Origin: Kiritimatiellales bacterium | GTDB lineage: Bacteria > Verrucomicrobiota > Kiritimatiellia > Kiritimatiellales > Pontiellaceae | Length of the DNA stretch: 14,516 nt | Direction: 5' to 3' | Assembly (NCBI GenBank): GCA_021734595.1 | Contig: JAIPIO010000071.1 | Span: forward strand, 1-14,516 | Shown here: positions 1-6,628 of the stretch, one piece after another | Layout: every line of letters begins with the position of its first letter | Position numbering within the stretch: position 1 is the stretch's first letter | The notes under the pieces: model-generated | What the model was told of the DNA's origin: nothing | The model's database searches: none | Seen by the model: the letters and a program-made list of their open reading frames with translations, nothing else | Made by a program: the position numbers and the translations under genes

Positions 1-698
1 GTGAGCTTGGAGTGCGCCTCCTTGGCCAGCGAGGGCGGGATGTCGAAGGGGGAGTGGACGAGTGCCATTGGATAGTAGATGAAGAAGGGCTGGTCTTTTT
101 TGCGTTCGATAAAATCGAGCACGAACGAGCTGTAATGGTCGGGGCCGTATTCGGTTTCGGGGAGATCGGCCGATTTGCCGTTTTGCCAGATTCCGGCACC
201 GTAATAGCGGTCGGTCTTCTTTCCGTCGAAAAACCATTTCCACATGCAGTATTCGTCAAAGCCGGTTTCGACGGGTTGGTCGGGAAAGCTATCGAACTGG
301 CCGAGCTGCCACTTGCCGGCCATGGCCGTGGCGTAGCCGGCCTCCTTGAAATAGTTGCCGAAGGTTTTGAGCGGGACGGGCATCCGGTCTTGCGGGTCCT
401 TGCTGATGAGGCTGCGGAATCCGGTTTTCTGCGGCAGTTGCCCGGTCATCACCATCACGCGGGTGGGGGTGCAGAGCGGGGTGGCGTAGGCGTTTTCGAA
501 GAGCATGCCTTCCGCGGCCATTTTATCGAGGTTCGGCGTATAATAAATCGTGCTGTTGTAGCAAGCCAACCCTTCCGCGCCGAGGTCGTCGGCCATCATC
601 AGAATAATATTTGGTCGCTTCTGTTTGGCGTTTCCAACCACTGGAACCGCCGCTGCTCCCGCCGCGATGCATTTGATGAAATCCCTGCGTTTTTTCAT
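1..698 (-). CDS. Tat-exported S1-type sulfatase, N-terminal 232 residues (3' end beyond left edge)
   Basis: Formylglycine-dependent sulfatase that would hydrolyse sulfate esters, probably on polysaccharides, outside the cytoplasm. The protein starts with a twin-arginine signal (KRRDFIK followed by an Ala-rich hydrophobic stretch, residues 3-24). The sulfatase fold follows: metal-binding ADD at 36-38, the formylglycine motif CTPTR at 76-80 (Cys type, so a radical-SAM or FGE maturase is needed), GKW with the active-site Lys at 128-130, and the VHSPF histidine near 215. The start is set by a perfect AGGAGG at 705-710, six bases upstream of the ATG. It lies 58 nt downstream of the propeller gene on the same strand, so the two are probably co-transcribed. 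About the first half of a usual 450-550 aa sulfatase is present. Family assignment is very secure; the substrate cannot be told from this fragment. The signal peptide region also contains a DNA copy of the TTCCA palindrome (632-646). Confidence 0.95.
   Translation of the reverse strand, partial: MKKRRDFIKCIAAGAAAVPVVGNAKQKRPNIILMMADDLGAEGLACYNSTIYYTPNLDKMAAEGMLFENAYATPLCTPTRVMVMTGQLPQKTGFRSLISKDPQDRMPVPLKTFGNYFKEAGYATAMAGKWQLGQFDSFPDQPVETGFDEYCMWKWFFDGKKTDRYYGAGIWQNGKSADLPETEYGPDHYSSFVLDFIERKKDQPFFIYYPMALVHSPFDIPPSLAKEAHSKL
632..646. repeat. TTCCA-type palindrome within the sulfatase signal-peptide codons
   Basis: TTCCAACCACTGGAA has the same 6-3-6 layout as the intergenic copies, with one mispair at the sixth position. 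It encodes roughly residues 18-22 (VPVVG) of the sulfatase just before the predicted signal cleavage region. Confidence 0.65.
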
Positions 699-714
699 GA
701 TTAACCTCCTTTGT

Positions 715-749
715 TTCCAACTTTGGAAGAAAAGTTCCAAGGGTTGGAA
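715..749. repeat. Two TTCCAA-type palindromes between propeller gene and sulfatase gene
   Basis: Copy one is TTCCAACTTTGGAA (715-728, 14 nt); copy two is TTCCAAGGGTTGGAA (735-749, 15 nt). Their centres lie about 20.5 bp apart. Both sit between the stop codon at 757-759 and the Shine-Dalgarno of the sulfatase gene. Each arm pair could form a short hairpin or a dyad protein-binding site. There is no T-tract after them on the minus strand, so they do not look like an intrinsic terminator. Confidence 0.85.
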
Positions 750-756
750 GTTCGTT

Positions 757-3700
757 TTACTTGAAACAGATGATCTTGCCGTCCTCGGTGGAGAGGTAGA
801 GTTTTCCGTTGGCGGCGGCGAGCCCGTCGAACGCCGGGAACGATTCCATCTCCTGCGAACTGAGCTGCCTGCCATCCTTGGCGGAGTAGACGTTGAGCAT
901 GGCGCTTGACCGGCTCTCGAACGCGTCGAGCAGGTCGTTTGGATTGAGCTTGTCGGCAGGGCCGGCGGCGACGATCTTGTCGCCCGCCAGCACCATGGCG
1001 CGGATGCGCAGCGGAATAAACTCCTGCCACTTGGCGGGGGTTTCGCGGATGTAGCCCATGCCTTTTTCGGTGCCGCGCCCGCCACGCCGATGCGTGTCGT
1101 CGGCGGCGCCGGGGATCCAGTCGAGCGCCTTGACGGTTTTCTGTTTATCCTCGAGGTTGGGCTCGTTGTGGTTGTCGTCGGCGAAGAGGAGGTAGCCCTG
1201 TTCTTCGGGAATGAAGAGGGGGCTCCAGACATGGCGGCGGTAGAAATATTTGACGGCGTAGGTGGTGGCGTCGTCGAACACGACAAGCTGGCCGGCCTTG
1301 GGGGCGTGCTGGGCGAAGTAGAAGCCGGGCCACTGCTTGCTGTACATCCAGTAGAGTCGGTCGAAACCGGAGTCGTCGAGGAACCCGCCGGTGGCGGCGA
1401 GGTGGTTGGCACCCATGTCGAGCTCGCCGAGCGAACTTTCCTGCTTGGTTTCGAGACGGTTGAGTGCGCCGTCGAACTTGACGCGCTGCATGTAGAGGTT
1501 TTTGCCGTCGCTCACAAACAGGTCGGTGAGGGAGCCTTCCATGGCGAAGGGGGTGCCCACATCGGTCTTGATGTCGGGCCACGGGCCTTCGAGGATGTGA
1601 TGGTGGAGCGGCTTGCCGGTTTGGGCGTCGAGGGCGTAGGCAACGATGCCGCCGTCGAGGTAGGAGGAGCGTCCGGCTGCGAAGTAGACCTTGCCGTCCT
1701 GCACGAGCACGCTGCCCTGCACGGGCCAGACCGATTCGACCTGCTCGAAGGAGACGGTATGCTGCGGGCCGGGGGCGGCGCGGAAACTCCAGGCGAGTGC
1801 GCCGTCGGTGGCGCGCAGGCAGTAGACCTTGCCGTCGCGGCAGCCGAAGAACACGGCGCCGCCATGGATAGTCGGGGCGGAGTCGATGCGTCCGCCGGCG
1901 GTGTAGCTCCAGACATCCTTGCCCGTGTCGGCATCGATACAGCGGATGCGATGGGCCTCTTTTTCGGCGACCCACAGGCGGTTGCCAACGATGACGGGTG
2001 GGGTGGCTTTGCAACCGAGTTTGGTTTCCCATTGCTTGGCAGGTTGGGCGGGCACCGTGGTCTTGACGGAGCCGCTGCGCTGCGGGGTGCGGCGGTACAT
2101 GGGCCAATCGGCGGGAGCGGTTTGAGACTTGAGGTCTGGGACTTGGGCATATGCCGGGCCTTTGACGAGTTGCGCGGCGGTGGAGGGTTTGAGGGGCTGG
2201 GGTTTTTTGGCAGACATGGCGAGGAAGCCGAACACCTTGGCGCCGGGATAGCAGAAGCATTGGCTGGGCGGCACGTAGAGCAGGCCGTTGGCGGGGAGCG
2301 TGCCGGTGAAGCAGGGGGCGCGCAGCCAGTCGTTGCGCATGTGCTCGCCCTTTTCAACATCGATGAATTCCGCGCCGCGCTTGGGCCAGATGAGGTAGCG
2401 TTCTGATGCGCGGGCGTGGTGGCAGCGGTAGTGGTGGCCGGGGGAGATGAGGTGGCCCAGATCCAGTTCCTGCTTCACTGCGCCGGTCTGGAGATCCCAG
2501 CCCTTCATCGAGTTGCCGCACCACACAGTGCCATGGGTGACGAATACATCGGACGGAAACGTGCCGGCCGCGGCGGGGCCTTTCGCGCCCTTGTTCCGCC
2601 AAAGCTGTTTGCCGTCGGCCAAGGAATAGGCGGTCATGTAGATGGGCGAACCCTTCTTTTTGGATTTTTTCTTTTTGCCGGAGGCCTCTTTCTCCTCGGG
2701 GGCGGCCTCGGTTTTGCCGGGACCATGGAAGAGCACGGTGTCGTCGATCACGACCAGGGTGCAGGAGGCGCCAACAGCGGATTCGATGGGGGCGGTGGCG
2801 GTCCAGAGCTGCTTGCCGGTTTTGGTGTCGAGGCAGACGAGTCCGTCCATGTTGTGGTAGAGGGTGCGGCCGTATTTGGCGGAGAGGGCATGGGGTATGA
2901 CCTTGATGTTGTCCTTGCGCCAAAGCTGCTTGCCGGTTTGGGCGTTGCACGCGACGAGGGAGTCGGCGAGATCTTCCTTGCCGAAGCGCTGTGCAGCACC
3001 GACGGAGCCTTCCTTGGTGGTTTTGGCGAGGAGGATGTTCCCGGAGACGATGATTTCGTCGGTACCCTTGGTGCCCTCCATGGAGTCGATCAGAATCTTG
3101 CCGGTGGCGGCGTCGAGCACGGATACGGGGGAATCGTTGAAGCGCAGGGTGGCATATACGCGGTTGCCTTCGGCAACGATGCGGCGCGGGATGGTGTGGT
3201 GGATCTGCCAGCGGTTGCCTTCGCCGGTGCCGTCCTCGGCCTGCCAGGCCTGCAGGGGCTTTTTCCAGAGGAGGATGCCGTTGGCGGCGTCGCGCGCGAC
3301 AATGCTGACCTTGGAGGGGAGCTTGTGGAATACGCCGGGAGGGGCGTCGTCGAAGATCATGAAGATGCGACCGCCGGAGGTGACGGTGGAGCCGACACTG
3401 GTGGGCATTTCGTGGCTGCGGCTCCAGCGTGGGCCGGCAACCCAGCGCAGACTGCGCGGCGGGCCGACCTTGCGGTCCATGGCGACGGCATTCCCGCCGG
3501 AGTCGTGCAGCCAGTGCGACCATTGGTCGATATCGCCGGGGCGCGGCTTGACCATCTTTTTCCCGTTCATGAGGGCGACGCCTTCGGGGGCGAGTACGCG
3601 CAGGATTTCGGAATTAGGCACCTGGAAAGCGGAATCGATCACCAGCAGGTTGACCAGCTCGTCGGAGTAGGGGAGCACCTTGCCGTCGAACTGGCCGGCG

Positions 3701-3966
3701 GTGACGGAGCCGTAGGTTCCGGCCGCTTCGATGGTTTCCCGGGCCTTGGAAACCTTGGCGGCGTCGGTTTCCAATCCCTGGACCAGATAGCGCCCGTTTT
3801 TCCGAAGGCTGGAAAGAAACTTCCCGTCATTGGAACCGAGGCAAACCACCAGGCCGCCCTGGATGCCGGAGGTTTTGATGATGTCCGCCGCGCGGTCGGC
3901 AAAGAGAAAATTTGCTGAACTCAAAACGAGGAGAACTGTCAATAATTTTACAAAGTTAGATTTCAT
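757..3966 (-). CDS. Exported two-propeller PQQ-like (BamB-type) protein with N-terminal methyltransferase-like domain
   Basis: A 1069-aa protein with an N-terminal signal peptide (about 1-23, cleavage after LFA). Residues about 36-140 resemble a class I SAM methyltransferase Rossmann core (VVCLGSNDGKF as motif I, then LVQGLETD and RVLAPEGVAL). A conserved-looking linker KPRPGDIDQWSHWLH (140-154) follows. Two PQQ-like beta-propellers come next, shown by repeated TGK-x-LW blade motifs (near 288, 344, 383, 451, and again 690-750), with the second beginning at DWPMYRRT near 620. Between them is a His/Cys-rich stretch (HHYRCHH at 511-517; Cys at 552, 570 and 572). A lysine-rich insert KKKKSKKKG (431-439) is unusual. 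I recognise the architecture from PVC bacteria, where these proteins are annotated only as PQQ-binding-like. Quinoprotein enzyme activity is not shown. Start choice: GGAG lies 12 bases upstream and a signal peptide follows. Probably co-transcribed with the downstream sulfatase. Confidence 0.9.
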   Translation of the reverse strand: MKSNFVKLLTVLLVLSSANFLFADRAADIIKTSGIQGGLVVCLGSNDGKFLSSLRKNGRYLVQGLETDAAKVSKARETIEAAGTYGSVTAGQFDGKVLPYSDELVNLLVIDSAFQVPNSEILRVLAPEGVALMNGKKMVKPRPGDIDQWSHWLHDSGGNAVAMDRKVGPPRSLRWVAGPRWSRSHEMPTSVGSTVTSGGRIFMIFDDAPPGVFHKLPSKVSIVARDAANGILLWKKPLQAWQAEDGTGEGNRWQIHHTIPRRIVAEGNRVYATLRFNDSPVSVLDAATGKILIDSMEGTKGTDEIIVSGNILLAKTTKEGSVGAAQRFGKEDLADSLVACNAQTGKQLWRKDNIKVIPHALSAKYGRTLYHNMDGLVCLDTKTGKQLWTATAPIESAVGASCTLVVIDDTVLFHGPGKTEAAPEEKEASGKKKKSKKKGSPIYMTAYSLADGKQLWRNKGAKGPAAAGTFPSDVFVTHGTVWCGNSMKGWDLQTGAVKQELDLGHLISPGHHYRCHHARASERYLIWPKRGAEFIDVEKGEHMRNDWLRAPCFTGTLPANGLLYVPPSQCFCYPGAKVFGFLAMSAKKPQPLKPSTAAQLVKGPAYAQVPDLKSQTAPADWPMYRRTPQRSGSVKTTVPAQPAKQWETKLGCKATPPVIVGNRLWVAEKEAHRIRCIDADTGKDVWSYTAGGRIDSAPTIHGGAVFFGCRDGKVYCLRATDGALAWSFRAAPGPQHTVSFEQVESVWPVQGSVLVQDGKVYFAAGRSSYLDGGIVAYALDAQTGKPLHHHILEGPWPDIKTDVGTPFAMEGSLTDLFVSDGKNLYMQRVKFDGALNRLETKQESSLGELDMGANHLAATGGFLDDSGFDRLYWMYSKQWPGFYFAQHAPKAGQLVVFDDATTYAVKYFYRRHVWSPLFIPEEQGYLLFADDNHNEPNLEDKQKTVKALDWIPGAADDTHRRGGRGTEKGMGYIRETPAKWQEFIPLRIRAMVLAGDKIVAAGPADKLNPNDLLDAFESRSSAMLNVYSAKDGRQLSSQEMESFPAFDGLAAANGKLYLSTEDGKIICFK

Positions 3967-3993
3967 GTGCGCATTCTTCTCCGATACGTGTGG

Positions 3994-4022
3994 TTTAGAT
4001 TAGAAAACGTGGCAGTAAACAA
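3994..4022 (-). promoter_or_regulatory. Possible minus-strand promoter for the propeller/sulfatase pair
   Basis: Reading the minus strand, TTGTTT (4022-4017) is followed after exactly 17 bases by TCTAAA (3999-3994), 28 bases before the ATG at 3966. Each hexamer matches the sigma-70 consensus at about four of six positions. Placement and spacing fit, but sequence match alone is weak. Confidence 0.35.
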
Positions 4023-4023
4023 C

Positions 4024-4058
4024 AATCTGGACAGTAATGGCAACGGGAATTCCAGATT
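4024..4058. repeat. Inverted repeat AATCTGGA / TCCAGATT in the divergent intergenic region
   Basis: AATCTGGA at 4024-4031 is the exact reverse complement of TCCAGATT at 4051-4058, with 19 bases between them. The right arm contains a TTCCAG half-site (4050-4055) like that of the adjacent palindromes, and its last two bases overlap the next palindrome. It could be an operator or a leader hairpin; nothing in the sequence decides. Confidence 0.5.
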
Positions 4059-4092
4059 CCAGGCACTGGAAGCTTTTTTCCAATGATTGGAA
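4057..4092. repeat. Two TTCCAR-NNN-YTGGAA palindromes in the divergent promoter region
   Basis: TTCCAGGCACTGGAA (4057-4071) and TTCCAATGATTGGAA (4078-4092) are perfect 6-bp inverted repeats with 3-nt centres. The centres are exactly 21 bp apart, about two helical turns. They lie between the minus-strand propeller gene (start 3966) and the plus-strand propeller gene (start 4129). The sixth pair is G:C in one copy and A:T in the other, so the symmetry is kept while the bases change. A position 37-72 bp upstream of the plus-strand start would suit a regulator site. Confidence 0.88.
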
Positions 4093-4128
4093 TCGTGGAT
4101 TGAGGACCGACAGATTAAGATAAATAAA

Positions 4129-5661
4129 ATGAAGAAGTTTCAGACTATTCTGGTGGCGTGTGCTGTTCTTCCACTTTACGGCTTTGCAGAAGATCCGGCG
4201 CCGCCAACATTTTTTCCTATGCCTGAAAATATGGAAATACCGGCGGCGCGGAAGCATGGGAGCGTTATCTTTTACCGAAAGCCTGTTCCGTTGGCCGCCG
4301 ATGCGGTAAAGAGCGACTGGCCGCAGTTTCTCGGCCCAGCGCAGAGTAGCACGTCGCCGGAAACCGGGTTGCTTAAGCAGCTGGAGCAGCCAAAGCCGGG
4401 TGAGCCGGATCCGCTGCTGGCCTGGGCACTGGTGAAGGGGGAAAGTTATTCCGCGCCGTCAATCAAGGGTGGGCGGGTGGTCTTTACCCACCGGATGCAG
4501 AATATGGAACTGGTCGAGTGTCTGGCTGCGGAGACGGGGGCGCTCTACTGGGTGAATCAATATCCGACCACCTACAAGGACCAGTTTAATTATCTGAACG
4601 GACCGCGCTCCTCGCCGGCGATCGAGGGCAATCGCGTTTACACGCTGGGGGTGCAGGGCGTTCTGAGCTGCCTGGATTTGCGGAACGGGCACCTGTACTG
4701 GCGGCGCGACCTGAAGGCGGAATTCGGCGTGGCCGAGGATTTTTTCGGATTCTCGACGTCGCCGCTGCTGGAAGGCGACCGGCTGATCATTAATCTGGGT
4801 ATGGGCAAGTGCGTGGCGGCGTTTGACAAGACGACGGGGAAGCTGGACTGGGTATCGGGCGACCAGTGGGGGCGCAGCTACGCAACGCCGGTGGCGGCGA
4901 CGGTGCACGGCCAGCGCGTGGTGTTTGTTTTTGCTGGCGGCATGACGAGCCCGCCGGTGGGTGGCCTGCTAGGCCTGGATCCAGAGTCCGGGAAAATCCA
5001 TTGCCGGTTTCCTTGGCGCAGCCCGCGGGTTTTTTCCGCAAACGCATCGTCACCGGTGGTGTCGGGGAACCGCGTTTTTATTTCCACCTCCTATGATATC
5101 TTCGGGGCGATGCTGGAAATACAGCCCGATTTGAGTTGCAGGCTTGCCTACCAAACGAAGGCCTATGCCTCGCATTGGACCACACCCATCCTGCACGATG
5201 GCTATCTCTATGGATTTGCCAACAACAAACTGACCTGCATGGAGTGGACCACGGGCGAACGAAAGTGGCGGCAGACGCTGCGGTATGGCGAAGAACAAAA
5301 CCCGTCAATGGGCTCCGGCCGGGGCGCCGACCAGTACCGCGAGCCGCCGGGCAGCAGCGGGTTCGGGATTGGCTCGCTGATCCGGGCCGGCGGGCATTTT
5401 CTGGCGCTGGGCGAAACCGGCCTGCTGGCATGGCTCGATCTGTCGCCGGAGGGCTGCCGCGTGATTTCAACACGGCGCCTTTTCAACGCCAGGCAGACCT
5501 GGACTGCGCCTGTGCTGAGCAGCGGGTTGCTTTATATTACCCAAAACAATGCGGACGGAACAGTGCCGCCGCGCCTGCTCTGCTACGATCTCCGCACCGG
5601 AAAAACGCGTGTTGAAAACCGAAAAACAACTCCCGAGGTAAAAAATAATTCGACACGATAG
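4129..5661 (+). CDS. Exported single-domain PQQ-like beta-propeller protein
   Basis: A 510-aa protein with a clear signal peptide (1-20, cleavage after YGFA). The hallmark opening of PVC PQQ-like propellers, DWPQFLGP, is at 63-70, followed by SPETGLL. Propeller blades are visible as AETGALYWV, RNGHLYWRRDL, TTGKLDWVSGD, PESGKIHCRFPW, TTGERKWRQTL and RTGKTR. Such proteins are predicted periplasmic, and most have no measured activity; a scaffold or quinoprotein-like role is guesswork. I chose ATG 4129 over the in-frame TTG at 4087 because 4129 begins directly at the signal peptide, whereas 4087 would place 14 charged residues in front and lies inside a palindromic repeat. No strong Shine-Dalgarno is visible (AAGA at 4117-4120 only). 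The stop codon TAG lies inside an operator-like inverted repeat that precedes the next operon. It is divergent from the larger propeller gene and shares its intergenic region. Confidence 0.88.
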   Translation: MKKFQTILVACAVLPLYGFAEDPAPPTFFPMPENMEIPAARKHGSVIFYRKPVPLAADAVKSDWPQFLGPAQSSTSPETGLLKQLEQPKPGEPDPLLAWALVKGESYSAPSIKGGRVVFTHRMQNMELVECLAAETGALYWVNQYPTTYKDQFNYLNGPRSSPAIEGNRVYTLGVQGVLSCLDLRNGHLYWRRDLKAEFGVAEDFFGFSTSPLLEGDRLIINLGMGKCVAAFDKTTGKLDWVSGDQWGRSYATPVAATVHGQRVVFVFAGGMTSPPVGGLLGLDPESGKIHCRFPWRSPRVFSANASSPVVSGNRVFISTSYDIFGAMLEIQPDLSCRLAYQTKAYASHWTTPILHDGYLYGFANNKLTCMEWTTGERKWRQTLRYGEEQNPSMGSGRGADQYREPPGSSGFGIGSLIRAGGHFLALGETGLLAWLDLSPEGCRVISTRRLFNARQTWTAPVLSSGLLYITQNNADGTVPPRLLCYDLRTGKTRVENRKTTPEVKNNSTR

Positions 5662-5678
5662 TGGTATCGTTGTATACA
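5650..5678 (+). promoter_or_regulatory. Candidate sigma-70 promoter of the Exb operon
   Basis: TCGACA (5650-5655, five of six to TTGACA) and TATACA (5673-5678, four of six to TATAAT) are separated by exactly 17 bases. The ATG of the first operon gene follows 27 bases later, with GAGAGGGG as ribosome binding site. The hexamers overlap the end of the upstream propeller gene. Confidence 0.5.
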
Positions 5679-5679
5679 A
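5655..5679. promoter_or_regulatory. Operator-like inverted repeat and adjoining palindrome in the Exb operon promoter
   Basis: ACGATA-GTGG-TATCGT (5655-5670) is a perfect 6-bp inverted repeat with a 4-nt centre, lying in the spacer of the predicted promoter. It shares its last base with the perfect 10-bp palindrome TTGTATACAA (5670-5679) that covers the predicted -10. A GTATAC core with flanking dyad is reminiscent of GntR-superfamily operators, but no regulator gene is in the window. Repression of the downstream operon would be the natural reading. Confidence 0.5.
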
Positions 5680-5705
5680 GGAAGATTAGAGAGGGGTTCG
5701 CTGTT

Positions 5706-6587
5706 ATGATGAACTTGGTTCGTTTAGTCCTTATTTTCTGTGTGTTGGGCGTTGGTGTACCGGTGCAGGCGGAAGAAGAATTCCGTGAATTCAAGCCGGC
5801 AACAGGCAATGCCATAAATGCGTATATCAAGGATTTTGACGCCAAGCGGGACATGGTTACACTCAAACTCTACAATGGTCGGACCCAGACGGTGCCTGTG
5901 GCAGCTTTCTGTGAAGCCGACCAGTCCTTCATCCGTGATTGGCCTTATGTCGATGCCTTCATGTCGATCAAAAAGCTGCGCGTCTACCTGGACGAGCCTA
6001 AACGGATCAGCAAATGGCATAAAGAGACCTGGGGGCTGTTTCTGGGGAGAGAGGACCCGAAGCATCTCCTGACCCGGGACTTCAAACGGATGGTCTATCC
6101 GATCCGGGTTGTAAACTCGAGCGAAATCGACATGACGAACGTCACGGTTAAATGTTGCGTGTACTCCAAGCATGAGCGGATTGACCATGCGGTCGAGCAA
6201 GAGGTGGTCGATCTCATGACCACGCCGAAAAAACATGTGATTGAGCTGATAAAAGCCAAAGGCAACCTGAAATTTGACTCGCAATCGGTGGTTCTCATTA
6301 CCAAAGAGTTCGCCCCTGTGAACAACATAGAATATATGGACGGTGACTGCCGTCGCCAGGACGCGTGGATGGAAGGCATCGTTATCCGATTTTGCTGGAC
6401 GACGCCAGGCGGGCAGGAGCTGGTGCGCGAGCAGCGTTATCCCAAAAACCTTTCGGAGAGGCAGTACAAGTGGGCGGAACCGACGGGCGAAGAGATGGAA
6501 GCGGAGTATGACGAGACGTCGAACTTCGGCGCCCCCAAGAATACGTGGTCCGACGACGAAATGAGCGACGACGACGATGGCACATAA
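5706..6587 (+). CDS. Secreted SHD1-like domain protein, first gene of the Exb operon
   Basis: A 293-aa protein of unknown function with a signal peptide (about 1-22, cleavage after VQA). Residues about 26-80 resemble the SHD1-like (SLA1 homology domain 1) beta-barrel common in secreted PVC proteins: REF at the start, VTLKLYNGRTQTVPVAAF, then the ADQSFIRDW helix. The middle (125-250) looks beta-rich, and the end is strongly acidic (263-293, with DDEMSDDDDGT at the terminus), opposite in charge to the lysine/arginine-rich region of the next gene product. The start is ATG 5706 (5709 is also possible), served by GAGAGGGG at 5689-5696. An in-frame GTG at 5661 is less likely because it would bury the signal peptide behind 15 polar residues. 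The next gene starts 41 nt downstream on the same strand, so it belongs to the operon. A periplasmic partner of the Exb machine is an inference from context only. Confidence 0.8.
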   Translation: MMNLVRLVLIFCVLGVGVPVQAEEEFREFKPATGNAINAYIKDFDAKRDMVTLKLYNGRTQTVPVAAFCEADQSFIRDWPYVDAFMSIKKLRVYLDEPKRISKWHKETWGLFLGREDPKHLLTRDFKRMVYPIRVVNSSEIDMTNVTVKCCVYSKHERIDHAVEQEVVDLMTTPKKHVIELIKAKGNLKFDSQSVVLITKEFAPVNNIEYMDGDCRRQDAWMEGIVIRFCWTTPGGQELVREQRYPKNLSERQYKWAEPTGEEMEAEYDETSNFGAPKNTWSDDEMSDDDDGT

Positions 6588-6628
6588 CCGACATTGATTC
6601 GGTTCGGATTTTAAAAAGGGGAAAAACT

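Noticed and set aside
1090..3918. Long plus-strand open frames (438 and 500 codons) opposite the large propeller gene
   Set aside because: They are antisense shadows of a GC-rich gene. Their translations are Gly/Ala/Val-rich without any domain, while the minus frame shows a signal peptide and propeller motifs.
4087..4128. Upstream TTG start for the small propeller protein
   Set aside because: It would put 14 charged residues before the signal peptide and begins inside a palindromic repeat; ATG 4129 fits better.
6545..6628. Upstream start extending the VWA-like protein into the previous gene
   Set aside because: The extension is Arg-rich out-of-frame sequence of the preceding gene; GTG 6629 has a well placed AAGGGG.
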